Shown here piece by piece: positions 18,716-28,941 of a stretch of DNA of 64,000 nt. Both the position numbers and the translations under genes were made by a program. Each line of letters begins with the position of its first letter. Within the stretch, counting starts at the first letter, position 1. Below the pieces are notes generated by a model. That model was not told the origin of the DNA and did no database searches. It worked only from the letters and a program-made list of their open reading frames with translations. Location: contig NZ_JAOVZB010000004.1 of NCBI RefSeq assembly GCF_025716875.1, positions 62,001 through 126,000 of the forward strand. The letters are read 5' to 3'. Source of the stretch: Marinomonas sargassi. Its GTDB lineage: Bacteria; Pseudomonadota; Gammaproteobacteria; Pseudomonadales; Marinomonadaceae.

Positions 18716-19156
18716 ATGTCAGCAACTATAGTCGTCGGCCTAGACGGTAGCGAAGCAGGGAACAGAGCCCTTGCTTATGCTAAACGTCTTGCAACCCTCA
18801 TTGGTGAAGAGTGTACTCTTGAACTTGTCTGTGTAGTTGAATGGTCTCCATACACATTCCAAACAGCAGAAGAGAATGCAACACGAAAATCTCACCGTAA
18901 AACAGAATTAGAAAGTGCAAACACTCGTGTAGTACAACCAGCAATCGAGTCTCTTAAAGCCGACGGCATTAAAGCAAATGGCCGAGTATTACACGGTAAA
19001 GTCGCTCAGCTTCTCAACAATATTGCTGTTGAAACGAATGCTGAACAAGTTATCGTCGCACGCTCTAGCGAGCAAGGCTTAAGTGCACGTGTTTTTGGTA
19101 GTGTTACTGCCAACTTGGTTATGAGCTCAAATGTGCCAGTTACTGTTGTCAGCTAA
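18716..19156 (+). CDS. Universal stress protein (UspA family)
   Basis: A 146-residue Usp-fold protein: IVVGLDGSEAGNRALAYA at the N-terminus and the C-terminal FGSVTANLVMSSNVPVTVV. The ATP-binding pattern G-x2-G-x9-G(S/T) is incomplete: only the last glycine remains, while the first two are replaced by Ala and Ser (ARSSEQGLSARVFGS). It may therefore not bind ATP, like E. coli UspA. A good AAGGAAG ribosome-binding sequence precedes ATG 18716. It is the first gene after a sigma-54 promoter and probably shares its transcript with the symporter 10 bases downstream. Confidence 0.9.
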   Translation: MSATIVVGLDGSEAGNRALAYAKRLATLIGEECTLELVCVVEWSPYTFQTAEENATRKSHRKTELESANTRVVQPAIESLKADGIKANGRVLHGKVAQLLNNIAVETNAEQVIVARSSEQGLSARVFGSVTANLVMSSNVPVTVVS

Positions 19157-19166
19157 GGAATCTACT

Positions 19167-20714
19167 ATGAAAAAACTCTCTCTAATTTTTACTTATCTTA
19201 TTGCCTTTGCAGCCATAATAATGAGCCCATCATTGTTCGCAGCAGAAGGCTTAGACCAAGCTATTAATAGCTTCTTCTCTGCTTCTACAGGCTGGTTCGT
19301 TGGCTTAATCTTCGCTCCCATCCCTGGCACAAGCTTCCCATGGATTGTTCTTTGGTTGGTAATAGGCGCTAGTGTCTTCTCACTTTACTTCGGCTTTATC
19401 CAGTTCCGTGGTGTAGGTCATTCTATTTCCCTAGTCAAAGGGGATTACTCAAACCCAAATGATGCGGGTGAAGTAAGCCACTTCCAAGCACTTACAACAG
19501 CCCTTTCTGGTACAGTAGGTCTAGGTAACATCGCTGGTGTTGCTGTCGCTGTTGGTATCGGTGGTGCTGGTGCTACTTTCTGGATGATCCTAGCTGGTCT
19601 ATTAGGTATGGCATCAAAGTTCACTGAGTGTACTCTGGGTGTTAAATACCGTAACGAATACGCTGACGGCCGAGTTTCTGGTGGTCCGATGTATTACATC
19701 TCGAAAGGCTTTGCTGAAAAAGGCTTACCAGGCGGTAAACTTTTAGCAGGCTTATTCGCTGTATTCTGTATCCTTGGTGCTTTCGGTGGCGGTAACATGT
19801 TCCAAGCTAACCAAGCACACGCTCAATTATCTGGCGTAATCGGTGACTACCCAGGCTGGATCACTGGTGTTGTATTTGCTGTAATTGTATTTGCCGTAAT
19901 TGTTGGTGGCATCAAGTCTATTGCAAACGTTACAGAGAAAGTCGTTCCTTTCATGGGTATCCTGTACGTAGGTGCTGCGCTTGTCATTCTTCTAATGAAC
20001 TTCGATAAAATCGGTTGGGCTTTTGGACAAATCATCGAAGGTGCATTCACTGGTTTAGGTATTGCTGGTGGTTTTGTCGGCGCATTGATTCAAGGCTTTA
20101 AGCGTGCCGCATTCTCTAACGAAGCCGGTGTCGGTTCAGCTGCCATCGCTCACTCTGCAGTACAAACAAACGAACCAGTAACTGAAGGCCTAGTATCTCT
20201 ATTAGAACCTTTCATCGATACTGTTGTTATCTGTACTATGACAGCCTTGGTTATCATCATTACAGGCCAATTAATGACAGATCCTGCTACAGGCATGTAC
20301 ATCCTTGATGGTAGTAAAATTGCAACAGTAGATGGAAACTCAGGTGTGGCATTAACTTCTGCAGCATTCGGCGCTTCTATTAGCTGGTTCCCATACATCC
20401 TTGTTATTGCAGTTATCTTGTTCGCTTTCTCAACTATGTTGAGCTGGTCATACTACGGTCTAAAAGCATGGACTTACTTGTTTGGCGAGTCTGAAAAATC
20501 AGAACTTACTTTCAAAATTATTTTCTGCTTATTCATCATTGTTGGTGCCGCAGCAAGCTTAGGTCCTGTTATCGACTTCTCTGATGCTGCAATCTTTGCT
20601 ATGGCTGTTGTTAACATTACAGGTCTTTACTTCCTAATGCCTGTTGTTAAGAAAGAGTTGGCTTCATACATGTCTCGTCTTGAGAGTGGTGAAATCAAAA
20701 AATTCAAAGACTAA
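19167..20714 (+). CDS. Alanine/glycine:cation symporter (AGCS family)
   Basis: A 515-residue sodium-coupled amino-acid symporter. AGCS hallmarks are GTVGLGNIAGVAVAV (near residue 110), the GGPMYYISKG segment and FKRAAFSNEAGVGSAAIAH (near 310). The N-terminus adds a signal-peptide-like helix ending SLFAAEG before the first core helix. ATG 19167 is chosen because AAGGA precedes it by 7 bases; an upstream in-frame TTG at 19131 lies inside usp. Codons look highly expressed. The substrate, alanine or glycine, is inferred from the family. It ends at a strong terminator. Confidence 0.93.
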   Translation: MKKLSLIFTYLIAFAAIIMSPSLFAAEGLDQAINSFFSASTGWFVGLIFAPIPGTSFPWIVLWLVIGASVFSLYFGFIQFRGVGHSISLVKGDYSNPNDAGEVSHFQALTTALSGTVGLGNIAGVAVAVGIGGAGATFWMILAGLLGMASKFTECTLGVKYRNEYADGRVSGGPMYYISKGFAEKGLPGGKLLAGLFAVFCILGAFGGGNMFQANQAHAQLSGVIGDYPGWITGVVFAVIVFAVIVGGIKSIANVTEKVVPFMGILYVGAALVILLMNFDKIGWAFGQIIEGAFTGLGIAGGFVGALIQGFKRAAFSNEAGVGSAAIAHSAVQTNEPVTEGLVSLLEPFIDTVVICTMTALVIIITGQLMTDPATGMYILDGSKIATVDGNSGVALTSAAFGASISWFPYILVIAVILFAFSTMLSWSYYGLKAWTYLFGESEKSELTFKIIFCLFIIVGAAASLGPVIDFSDAAIFAMAVVNITGLYFLMPVVKKELASYMSRLESGEIKKFKD

Positions 20715-20731
20715 GATATAGACTTTGAATA

Positions 20732-20770
20732 GACAAAAAAATCCCCGCACTTAGCGGGGATTTTTTTGTC
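20732..20770. terminator. Strong bidirectional terminator
   Basis: A perfect 17-base inverted repeat: 20732-20748 with 20754-20770, loop ACTTA, GC-rich core ATCCCCGC flanked by seven A and seven T. It lies between the convergent symporter and DAHP synthase genes. Confidence 0.93.
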
Positions 20771-20795
20771 TCTCTTTTGTTCAACTCTAAGTATT

Positions 20796-22142
20796 TTAAA
20801 GTCTCGCTTTCTTTAAAGTTTCAGAAATCATGAAGGCCAACTCAAGGGACTGGTCAGCATTAAGGCGAGGGTCACAATGGGTATGGTAACGGTCTGCTAA
20901 ATCAGCTTCCGTCACTTCAAAAGCCCCACCCACACATTCAGTCACATTTTGGCCAGTCATTTCAAAGTGAACACCACCAGCGTAAGTACCTTCAGCATTA
21001 TGTACTTGGAAAAACTGTTGCACTTCTTTTAAAACATCATCAACACGACGTGTTTTGTAACCCGTTGAAGCTTTCACTGTGTTACCGTGCATTGGGTCAC
21101 TACTCCAGACAACTTTCTTACCTTCGCGCTCGATTGCTCGAATCAGTTTCGGCATCCCCTCTTCCACTTTGTCCGCACCCATACGTACAATTACGTTCAA
21201 GCGCCCTGCTTCATTTTCTGGATTCAATATATCGCACAGACGAATAAGGTCTTCAGGATCCATAGAAGGACCCGCCTTGACTCCGATTGGGTTTTTCACC
21301 CCTCTTAGGAATTCAACATGAGCACCATCAATTTGACGAGTACGATCACCAATCCACAACATATGAGCTGAACAGTCATACCACTCGCCTGTTAGGCTGT
21401 CACGTCTAGTTAAAGCTTCCTCATAAGGAAGTAGCAACGCCTCATGAGAAGTATAGAATTCCGTCTCCTGAAACTGAGACATAGAAGAACCAACACCACA
21501 GGCTTCCATAAATTGTAGGGCATCATCAATTTTATCCGCTACTTGCTGATAACGACTTCCTACTGGGCTAGCATTCAAAAACTCTAAGTTCCATTTATGC
21601 ACTTGATGTAGGTCGGCAAAGCCACCTTGTGAGAAGGCTCGTAGCAAATTCATAGTAGAGGCGCTCTGATTGTACACCTTAACTAAGCGCTCAGGATCAG
21701 GAACCCTTGCCTGTTCTGTAAACTCAATACCATTGATGATATCACCACGATAACTTGGCAACTCAACACCATCTATAGTCTCACTACCAGCAGATCTTGG
21801 TTTGGCAAACTGCCCAGCCATACGACCAACTTTCACAACAGGACACTTACCAGCATAAGTTAACACTACCGCCATTTGCAGCATAACTTTGAAGGTATCG
21901 CGTATATTAATTGCATGAAACTCAGAAAAGCTCTCTGCACAATCACCACCTTGAAGTAAAAATGATTGACCGTTAGCAACTTGCGCCAAAGCGCTTTTTA
22001 GTCGACGAGCTTCACCTGCAAAAACAAGTGGAGGCATACTTCCTAATGTGCGCTCAACTTGCGCTAAATGCTCTGCATTAGGATAAACAGGTTGCTGTAA
22101 CGCTGTTTTGCTTCTCCAACTTGCGAGTTCCCATTGATTCAT
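20796..22142 (-). CDS. 3-deoxy-7-phosphoheptulonate synthase, class II
   Basis: A 448-residue class II (plant-type) DAHP synthase, which condenses PEP and erythrose-4-phosphate in the first shikimate step. Conserved stretches are [11 protein letters not shown] (near residue 82), [14 protein letters not shown] (near 120), DPMHGNT and the C-terminal [19 protein letters not shown]. coli uses class I AroF/G/H; class II enzymes occur alone or with class I in Pseudomonas and relatives. A separate class I gene is not visible in this window. It stands alone, with a terminator behind it. Confidence 0.95.
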   Translation of the reverse strand: MNQWELASWRSKTALQQPVYPNAEHLAQVERTLGSMPPLVFAGEARRLKSALAQVANGQSFLLQGGDCAESFSEFHAINIRDTFKVMLQMAVVLTYAGKCPVVKVGRMAGQFAKPRSAGSETIDGVELPSYRGDIINGIEFTEQARVPDPERLVKVYNQSASTMNLLRAFSQGGFADLHQVHKWNLEFLNASPVGSRYQQVADKIDDALQFMEACGVGSSMSQFQETEFYTSHEALLLPYEEALTRRDSLTGEWYDCSAHMLWIGDRTRQIDGAHVEFLRGVKNPIGVKAGPSMDPEDLIRLCDILNPENEAGRLNVIVRMGADKVEEGMPKLIRAIEREGKKVVWSSDPMHGNTVKASTGYKTRRVDDVLKEVQQFFQVHNAEGTYAGGVHFEMTGQNVTECVGGAFEVTEADLADRYHTHCDPRLNADQSLELAFMISETLKKARL

Positions 22143-22185
22143 TTTCTTTTTTATCCTTTTTATGACATTTATTGTTTAAAGTAAT

Positions 22186-22797
22186 TTAACGGGCAACTAC
22201 CCAAAGTATTTCCGCATCTTCTATAGACAAAGACACAACGGCATGGCCCATAGTGGCATCATAATACACGCTGTCGCCTTCTTTTAATTCAATTGGTTCA
22301 TAGAGTTCAGAGAAAAAATTAATTTTACCTTTAAGAACTAATAAGAACTCCTCTCCGTCATGGCGTACCCACTCCTTAAACTCTTCAAAAGACCGTGCAC
22401 GAACTCTAGTTTTAAAAGGCACCATTTTCTTTCGGCTAATGGAGTAATTTAAAAGCTCATGCTCATAGGTCGAAGTGGGGTGGGACTCCCCTTTACCTTT
22501 GCGGGTAATATCTCTTCTTCCTGCAATAGAAGACTCACTTGCCTCAACAAACAGCTGAGGCAATTCCATTTCCAAACCTTTTATTAGCTTCTGAACAATT
22601 GTAAAACTAGGAGAAACCTGGTCATTCTCTATCTTTGACAAAGTAGACCTAGCTATCCCTGTTTTCTTACTGACTTCTTCAAGAGTCCAACCTCTAGTAA
22701 GGCGAATCGATTTAACCCGCTTACCCAATTCAAGTGGCTCTACAAAACGATCAGGCTCTGATGCTGTAGCAGTTTCTAATGACGGACGACTAACCAT
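22186..22797 (-). CDS. XRE-cupin transcriptional regulator
   Basis: A 203-residue regulator with an N-terminal XRE helix-turn-helix (about residues 24-75, with WTLEEVSKKTGIARSTLSKIE) and a C-terminal cupin domain (about 125-200, with HDGEEFLLVLKGKINF and the metal-type histidine in ATMGHAVVSL). Such proteins often sense a small metabolite near an amino-acid or polyamine operon; the ligand here is unknown. ATG 22797 gives MVSRPSLE; the frame is open further upstream into the neighbouring gene without family support. It lies 10 bases after the DUF442 gene, so the two are probably cotranscribed. Confidence 0.85.
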   Translation of the reverse strand: MVSRPSLETATASEPDRFVEPLELGKRVKSIRLTRGWTLEEVSKKTGIARSTLSKIENDQVSPSFTIVQKLIKGLEMELPQLFVEASESSIAGRRDITRKGKGESHPTSTYEHELLNYSISRKKMVPFKTRVRARSFEEFKEWVRHDGEEFLLVLKGKINFFSELYEPIELKEGDSVYYDATMGHAVVSLSIEDAEILWVVAR

Positions 22798-22807
22798 AAC
22801 CCTACAA

Positions 22808-23239
22808 TTAACCTTTAACGAAAGGAGCCATTGCTGGTGCGCAACGCTCAAGGTCAAAACCTTTACCGGACACTTCAGTAACCAACTGGCTGTAATCTCC
22901 GCCTTTTCCTGTCTCTGATAACACCCATAAAACAGAGGATCGTGTTCCTGTTCGGCAAAAAGCTAGTGTTTTTTTATCTACTAACAGAGCTTCTTCTTGC
23001 GTATCAATTTGCTGCTGAGACAACTGGGATAACACAATAGGATTGTTTACATACTGCATTCCTAATGCTTCAGCCGCTAATCGAATACTTTCTTCAGACG
23101 GTTGACCTTCAGATTCACCCTCTGGACGATTATTTATAATCTGTTCAAAGCCCTGCGCTTTAAATTCAGCCATATCAGAGGCCATGATTTGAGCTGTAAC
23201 AAAATAGTTATTATCAAGCTGGACAACAACATTAGACAT
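22808..23239 (-). CDS. DUF442/TIGR01244 family phosphatase-like protein
   Basis: A 143-residue protein with a dual-specificity-phosphatase-like fold. The hallmark NNRPEGE (residues 36-42) and the C-X5-R loop CRTGTR with Cys95 and Arg100 are present. Members are called TIGR01244 sulfur transferase or beta-lactamase hydrolase-like; some are fused to persulfide dioxygenase domains in sulfide oxidation. No such domain is adjacent here, so the substrate is unknown. It sits between ppiC and the XRE-cupin gene. Confidence 0.85.
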   Translation of the reverse strand: MSNVVVQLDNNYFVTAQIMASDMAEFKAQGFEQIINNRPEGESEGQPSEESIRLAAEALGMQYVNNPIVLSQLSQQQIDTQEEALLVDKKTLAFCRTGTRSSVLWVLSETGKGGDYSQLVTEVSGKGFDLERCAPAMAPFVKG

Positions 23240-23266
23240 ATTAATTCCTCATTAAATGTGGAGTGC

Positions 23267-23545
23267 TCAGGAACGGTATAGAACCTTAATCAAATGAAAA
23301 CCAAATTGGGTTTTTATCGGCCCTTGTACTTTTAGTAGCGGACCATTAAATACTGCCTTATCAAACGCAGCTACCATATCTCCCTTACGAAACTCCCCGA
23401 GGTCTCCACCCTTCTTACCAGAAGGGCATGTTGAATACTGCTTAGCAAGTTTATAAAAATCTGCCCCTTTGTCTAATTTTACCTTGATAGACTCTGCCTC
23501 AGATTTTTTCTTTACTAATATATGACACGCGCTTGCCGTTGCCAT
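23267..23545 (-). CDS. ppiC: Parvulin-type peptidyl-prolyl isomerase PpiC
   Basis: A 92-residue single-domain cytoplasmic parvulin, family length 93. Conserved residues include ACHILVKKK at the start, the [21 protein letters not shown] core and FGFHLIKV at the end. It catalyses cis-trans isomerisation of peptidyl-prolyl bonds. A very strong AGGAGG precedes the ATG at 23545. It has no signal peptide. Confidence 0.95.
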   Translation of the reverse strand: MATASACHILVKKKSEAESIKVKLDKGADFYKLAKQYSTCPSGKKGGDLGEFRKGDMVAAFDKAVFNGPLLKVQGPIKTQFGFHLIKVLYRS

Positions 23546-23666
23546 TTTTCCTCCTAATACTTAAATCTACTAGATAAACCATGATAACCCATTTACTATA
23601 TTGGGATTCACATAAAAAACCATATCAGTGCTCTTTGAGCATTAATAAAAAAGGGCAACTTCATTC

Positions 23667-24467
23667 ATGAGCGCATATGCATCAATTAGCGACCTTTCAT
23701 TCTTACTGGTAGAGCCGTCAGATACGCAAAAAAAGATTATAACCAAAGCGCTAAAAGAAGCAGGTATTAAACAAATAGAGTACGCCAATAACATTGAAGA
23801 AACATTAGAGCTACTCTCTTCATTTCCGCCCGATCTTGTCATTTCTTCTATGTATCTACCTGATGGCACAGCAAATGATCTGATTAATAAAATTCGTTCA
23901 AATGAAGATACCGAAGATCAATGCTTCATGCTTATTTCTAGCGAAAGAAATAGAGACCACCTAGAAAACCTTAGGCAATCGGGTGTTCTAGCAATCCTTC
24001 CTAAGCCATTCAATCCTAAAGACTTACAACGCGCTATCCTAGCAACTTTAGACTTAATCGTTGAAGAAGAAATTGATTTGGAAATGTTCGACCCTCAAAC
24101 TCTTAGAGTTCTTGTAACCGACGATAGTCCTTTAGCGAGAAAGCATATAAGTAAGACACTGAACTCAATGGGTATTGTCGAAATTGATTTTGCTGAAAAT
24201 GGTAAAGAAGCTATTGAAATTCTATACGAATCTGAATTCGACCTTCTTGTTACCGATTACAATATGCCTGAGATGGACGGCAAAGAGCTAACAAACGCCA
24301 TTCGTAATGATGCCTCTTTAGCTCATATCCCTATTTTAATGGTTAGCTCCAATGCTGGTGACAGCCAACTGTCAAATATCGCTCAAGAAGGCGTAGATGC
24401 AATTTGCGGAAAGCCTTTCGAGCCGAGCGTTGTTCGTAAGCTATTAGCCCAAATGCTTAACGAATAA
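23667..24467 (+). CDS. Tandem-receiver response regulator with a degenerate first domain
   Basis: A 266-residue protein of two CheY-like domains and no output domain. REC1 (about 10-128) has Glu16 instead of the Asp pair and Ser61 in place of the phospho-acceptor Asp (DLVISSMYLPDG), though Lys113 in LPKPF remains. REC2 (about 146-264) is intact: Asp152-Asp153, acceptor Asp197 (LLVTDYNMPEMDG), Ser227-Ser228 and Lys249 (CGKPF). So REC1 looks like a pseudo-receiver and REC2 the switch. No kinase gene is adjacent. It is monocistronic, bounded by a terminator. Function unknown. Confidence 0.9.
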   Translation: MSAYASISDLSFLLVEPSDTQKKIITKALKEAGIKQIEYANNIEETLELLSSFPPDLVISSMYLPDGTANDLINKIRSNEDTEDQCFMLISSERNRDHLENLRQSGVLAILPKPFNPKDLQRAILATLDLIVEEEIDLEMFDPQTLRVLVTDDSPLARKHISKTLNSMGIVEIDFAENGKEAIEILYESEFDLLVTDYNMPEMDGKELTNAIRNDASLAHIPILMVSSNAGDSQLSNIAQEGVDAICGKPFEPSVVRKLLAQMLNE

Positions 24468-24478
24468 CCCATAAACAA

Positions 24479-24507
24479 AAAAAGAGCTTCTATATGAAGC
24501 TCTTTTT
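24479..24507. terminator. Bidirectional terminator after the tandem receiver
   Basis: A perfect 12-base stem, 24479-24490 with 24496-24507 (AAAAAGAGCTTC and its complement), loop TATAT. It also serves the convergent mutT, whose stop is 21 bases away. Confidence 0.85.
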
Positions 24508-24527
24508 AAGTCAAACTTAATTGCATA

Positions 24528-24908
24528 CTAGCTAAGTAAGTCTTTAACAATTCCTTTGTTCGCATCAGGAAACTCGTAACTATCAAGGTCTTTGATATTA
24601 ACCCAAGCCACTTGTTGACCTTCCTTCCCCTGCGGCTCACCCTCAAATGCAGTTACTTTATAAAAGTGCAATTCCACTGTCTTAGAACCGTAATCATGAG
24701 AAACGAGTTTAAAGAAATGGCTGTCAGTTATGGTAATACCGCATTCTTCGTGTAACTCTCTTTTAAGGGCTTCTAGAACAGTTTCATGGTCGTCACACTT
24801 CCCCCCGGGGAACTCCCACAACCCACCTTGGTCTTGACTAGCCTTTCTCAAGGAAATAAAGACCTTATCCCCCCTAAGAATAATACCTGCTGCAACTTTG
24901 ATTAACAT
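24528..24908 (-). CDS. mutT: 8-oxo-dGTP diphosphatase MutT (Nudix)
   Basis: A 126-residue Nudix hydrolase with the complete Nudix box G-x5-E-x7-REUxEExGU from Gly36 to Ile58 (Glu42, Arg50, Glu51, Glu54, Glu55, Gly57). MutT removes oxidised dGTP from the nucleotide pool and prevents A-to-C transversions. The secA-argJ-mutT order is as in Pseudomonas. Its ATG overlaps the argJ stop by one base. Confidence 0.94.
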   Translation of the reverse strand: MLIKVAAGIILRGDKVFISLRKASQDQGGLWEFPGGKCDDHETVLEALKRELHEECGITITDSHFFKLVSHDYGSKTVELHFYKVTAFEGEPQGKEGQQVAWVNIKDLDSYEFPDANKGIVKDLLS

Positions 24909-26128
24909 TAGGTTCTATACTCAGCATTGATAGTGACATACTCTTGCGAGAAGTCCGTTGTCCATACAGTATCCGATGATTCGCCCATACCTAAATCAAC
25001 AACGATATGAATTTCTTCAGGCTCCATAGCCTGCTGACCATGTTCTTCAAGGTAATCTGGAGAGCGACCACCATCACGTGCGATTTCAAAGCCATTAATA
25101 TGCAACTGGACTGTGTCTACATCTAAACCTTCAACGCCTGCTCGACCCACTACTGCAAGAATTCTTCCCCAGTTTGGGTCTGAAGCATATAATGCTGTTT
25201 TAACCAGTGGAGAATGGGCAATTTCAAACGCAGTTTTTGTGGCATCAGACTCACTAGCTGCACCAGCCACTTCAACAGTCACAAACTTAGTAGCGCCTTC
25301 ACCATCTCTGACTATGGCATGAGCCAGCTCTTGCATCACTTCCGTAAAAGCATTAATAAAAGCTTGGGCCAATGGTGAGTTCCTATCCTCAACTACTGAA
25401 TTTCCAGCTTTACCTGTAGCAACAGCAATACATGAATCATTAGTCGACGTATCACTATCAACCGTTATTCTATTAAAACTCTTATTCGTTGCCTGACTCA
25501 AAATACTTTGCAACAGGGACTCTTCTATTGCTATATCACTAAACACATAACCCAGCATGGTTGCCATGTTAGGTCGAATCATTCCAGCACCTTTAGAGAT
25601 ACCAGTAACAGTATAAACCTTACCCTCAAACTCAAAGGTCTTAAACGAGCCTTTCGGTAAAGTATCTGTTGTCATTATCCCTAAACCCGCTGAGAGCCAA
25701 TCTTCTTTAGAAAGATTCGCAATAGCTGACGGTATGGCATTAACAATTTTTTCTACTGGTAAAGGCTCACCAATCACACCGGTGGAAAATGGTAAGATCG
25801 ACTCAGAAGGAATGCCAACAACCTCAGAAAGAGCCTGACATGTTTTAAAAGCATTATCTAAACCAGACTTGCCAGTTCCAGCATTGGCATTACCGGTGTT
25901 AATAATTAAGTATCGAGCCGAACTAGATGCCAAATGTTTCTGACATACTTTAACTGGTGCCGCACAAAAAGCATTTTGAGTGAAAACCCCAGCTACAGAA
26001 GAACCTTCACTTAATTCAAAAACAACAAGATCTTTATTATTTGCTTTTTTTATCCCAGCTTCTGCGACTCCCATTCTAATTCCACGAACTTCAGGAATAG
26101 AAGGGAAATCATTTAACCCTACAGCCAT
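24908..26128 (-). CDS. argJ: Bifunctional glutamate N-acetyltransferase/amino-acid acetyltransferase
   Basis: A 406-residue ornithine acetyltransferase precursor. The autoproteolytic site is ATMLG with nucleophile Thr190; cleavage gives alpha and beta chains. It recycles the acetyl group from N-acetylornithine to glutamate in arginine synthesis; whether it also uses acetyl-CoA cannot be told from the sequence. Other family stretches are NTGNANAGTG (near 77) and the C-terminal GRSPDYLEEHGQ. It lies 15 bases after secA. Confidence 0.97.
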   Translation of the reverse strand: MAVGLNDFPSIPEVRGIRMGVAEAGIKKANNKDLVVFELSEGSSVAGVFTQNAFCAAPVKVCQKHLASSSARYLIINTGNANAGTGKSGLDNAFKTCQALSEVVGIPSESILPFSTGVIGEPLPVEKIVNAIPSAIANLSKEDWLSAGLGIMTTDTLPKGSFKTFEFEGKVYTVTGISKGAGMIRPNMATMLGYVFSDIAIEESLLQSILSQATNKSFNRITVDSDTSTNDSCIAVATGKAGNSVVEDRNSPLAQAFINAFTEVMQELAHAIVRDGEGATKFVTVEVAGAASESDATKTAFEIAHSPLVKTALYASDPNWGRILAVVGRAGVEGLDVDTVQLHINGFEIARDGGRSPDYLEEHGQQAMEPEEIHIVVDLGMGESSDTVWTTDFSQEYVTINAEYRT

Positions 26129-26143
26129 TTACGCTTTCTCCAA

Positions 26144-28855
26144 TTAAACCAGTTTGCCGTGGCATTGCTTATATTTTTTACCAGATCCACAAGGGCAAGG
26201 CTCATTTCTTCCTACTTTAGGAAACTCTTCTTGAGAGCCTGACTCTGATGCAGAAGCTTGTGACCCTGCGTCACCATGCTGCATATCAAGCTTCATTTTC
26301 TCTTCCTGTTGGCGACGAGCTTCTTCAATCTTTTCAGCTTCTTCGGCAGACTGAACAGCAACACGAGTGATGATTTGAATTACCTCAAATTTAACTTGTT
26401 CCAATAAACCTTGGAACAACTCAAACGCTTCACGCTTATATTCCTGTTTAGGATTTTTCTGTGCATAACCACGTAAGTGAATACCTTGTCTTAGCATATC
26501 CATGGTTTGAAGGTGTTCTTTCCAGAGAGTATCAAGAACCTGCAATAGCACCTGCTTCTCAAATGCTCTAAAGTTCTTTTCACCTGCCACATTTTCTTTA
26601 TTGGCATGATTTTCAATAAAACCATCTAGAATACGCTGGCGAAGAGGCTCTTCATATAGCTGCTTATCATCTTTCAGCCATTGCGAGATAGGTAAAGACA
26701 AACTAAATTCGTTACGTAGTTTTTCTTCTAGCCCTTCAATATCCCACATATCAAAAATACTTTGAGGTGGAATAAATTCATCAATAACACCTGAAACAAC
26801 TTCCTCTCGCATTGCTGCAATAGCAGAAGACAGATCGTCAGATGTCATCATATCGAAGCGTTGGCTATAAATAACTTGACGCTGGTCATTAGCCACATCA
26901 TCGTACTCAAGCAATTGCTTACGAGTATCAAAGTTTCGGCCTTCAACTTTTCGCTGAGCTTTTTCAATAGCGTTGGAAACCATTTTATGCTCAATAGCTT
27001 CGCCTTTCTCCATACCAAGAGCCATCATCATTTTCTTGATTCGGTCTGACATGAAGATACGCATTAGGTTATCTTCTAGTGAAAGATAAAAACGAGATGA
27101 ACCCACATCCCCCTGACGACCTGCACGACCACGAAGCTGATTATCAATACGTCTAGACTCGTGTCTCTCGGTACCAATTATATGTAAGCCCCCTGCAGCC
27201 AAAACAGCATCATTACGAGACTGCCAATCCGCCTTTAACGCATCAATTTCTTGTTGACTTGCGGAATCACCCAGCTGATCTAACTCAACTTGTAAATTAC
27301 CACCTAAGACGATATCGGTACCACGCCCAGCCATATTTGTCGCAATAGTTACCGCACCTGGACTACCCGCTTTAGCAACAATTTCTGCTTCTCTTTCATG
27401 CTGTTTAGCGTTTAGTACGTTATGCGGAATTTTTTTCTTTTGTAGATAATTAGAAAGCAACTCAGAATAATCGATAGAAGCTGTACCAACTAAAACAGGG
27501 CGACCTTTTTTAACGTTCTCTTCTATATCAACAACAATGGCCTCAAATTTGTCTTCTGTTGACATATAAATAAGGTCATTAAAATCTTTACGCTGTATCT
27601 GCCTGTTTGTTGGGATAACAATGACAGATAACCCGTAAATTTGCTGAAACTCAAATGCTTCAGTATCTGCTGTACCTGTCATTCCTGACAATTTTTCGTA
27701 TAAGCGGAAGTAGTTTTGGAAAGTAGTTGAAGCCAAAGTCTGGCTCTCAGCCTGAATAGTAACACCCTCTTTAGCTTCTACAGCTTGATGAATACCTTCT
27801 GACCAGCGACGTCCAGGCATAGTACGCCCAGTATGCTCATCAACAATAACAATCTCATCACCTTGGATGACATAGTCCACGTTTTTCTTAAAAATGACAT
27901 GGGCTTTCAAGCAAGCATGTACATGGTGTAGTAGAGTCAGGTTACTCGCAGAGTACAGGCTATCGCCTTCTTCCAGCATTTCTTTATCAACTAACCAATT
28001 TTCTACGAATGTATGCCCTTCTTCTGTCAACTCAATACTGCGTTGAGATTCATCATAAGTGTAGTGCCCTCTTTCTTCATCACTACCTTCTTCAATCTCT
28101 TCTGACTCTTGCTTAACTAGTAAAGGAGCAAGCATATTGATTTTTCTATATTGCTCAGAGCTGTCTTCAACTGCGCCAGAAATAATTAATGGAGTGCGAG
28201 CCTCATCAATAAGAATAGAGTCAACTTCATCCACTACAGAGAAGTTCAAATCACGCTGAACTCGGTCTTCTAAGCGAAAAACCATATTGTCACGTAGGTA
28301 ATCAAAGCCGAACTCATTATTCGTACCGTACGTGATGTCACACAAGTAGGCTGATTTTTTATCTTCTCTATCCTGACCAGAGAAAACCACACCGACACTC
28401 ATATCTAAGAATTCATAAAGTGGGCGCATCCAGTTAGCATCACGCTTCGCAAGGTAGTCATTTACTGTGACAACATGAACACCTTTTGATGTTAAGGCAT
28501 TAAGATAAACAGCTAAAGTTGCAACTAATGTTTTACCTTCACCTGTACGCATTTCTGCGATACGGCCTTCATTCAATACCATGCCACCGATAAGCTGCAC
28601 ATCAAAGTGGCGCATACCCATCACTCTTCGGCTACCTTCTCGGACTACCGCAAAAGCTTCAGGTAAAATAGCTGATAAAGTTTCACCCTTTTCTAACCTA
28701 TCGCGAAATTCACTTGTTTTACCCGATAGGTCACTATCAGATAATTTCAGTAAAGCATCTTCATATTGATTAATCTTTGCTACAGTCTTTTTATATCTTT
28801 TTACTTCTCGGTCATTTTTAGTCCCAAGAATTTTTTTGATCACAGTTCCTAACAT
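26144..28855 (-). CDS. secA: Preprotein translocase ATPase SecA
   Basis: A 903-residue SecA motor. Walker A is in MRTGEGKT (102-109); the DEAD-like helicase motif [16 protein letters not shown] follows near residue 210, and [10 protein letters not shown] near 506 is in the second motor domain. The C-terminus has a zinc-binding SecB-interaction motif, [14 protein letters not shown]. It drives export through SecYEG. It follows lpxC and its terminator, as in E. coli where secA lies after lpxC. Confidence 0.98.
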   Translation of the reverse strand: MLGTVIKKILGTKNDREVKRYKKTVAKINQYEDALLKLSDSDLSGKTSEFRDRLEKGETLSAILPEAFAVVREGSRRVMGMRHFDVQLIGGMVLNEGRIAEMRTGEGKTLVATLAVYLNALTSKGVHVVTVNDYLAKRDANWMRPLYEFLDMSVGVVFSGQDREDKKSAYLCDITYGTNNEFGFDYLRDNMVFRLEDRVQRDLNFSVVDEVDSILIDEARTPLIISGAVEDSSEQYRKINMLAPLLVKQESEEIEEGSDEERGHYTYDESQRSIELTEEGHTFVENWLVDKEMLEEGDSLYSASNLTLLHHVHACLKAHVIFKKNVDYVIQGDEIVIVDEHTGRTMPGRRWSEGIHQAVEAKEGVTIQAESQTLASTTFQNYFRLYEKLSGMTGTADTEAFEFQQIYGLSVIVIPTNRQIQRKDFNDLIYMSTEDKFEAIVVDIEENVKKGRPVLVGTASIDYSELLSNYLQKKKIPHNVLNAKQHEREAEIVAKAGSPGAVTIATNMAGRGTDIVLGGNLQVELDQLGDSASQQEIDALKADWQSRNDAVLAAGGLHIIGTERHESRRIDNQLRGRAGRQGDVGSSRFYLSLEDNLMRIFMSDRIKKMMMALGMEKGEAIEHKMVSNAIEKAQRKVEGRNFDTRKQLLEYDDVANDQRQVIYSQRFDMMTSDDLSSAIAAMREEVVSGVIDEFIPPQSIFDMWDIEGLEEKLRNEFSLSLPISQWLKDDKQLYEEPLRQRILDGFIENHANKENVAGEKNFRAFEKQVLLQVLDTLWKEHLQTMDMLRQGIHLRGYAQKNPKQEYKREAFELFQGLLEQVKFEVIQIITRVAVQSAEEAEKIEEARRQQEEKMKLDMQHGDAGSQASASESGSQEEFPKVGRNEPCPCGSGKKYKQCHGKLV

Positions 28856-28941
28856 CTTGAACTCAACATAGTTAATTAGTAATAAAAGCAGTCTACCATG
28901 GTAATGTGTGGCAAAGCATGAAATATCAAGGTCTTAAGCAT

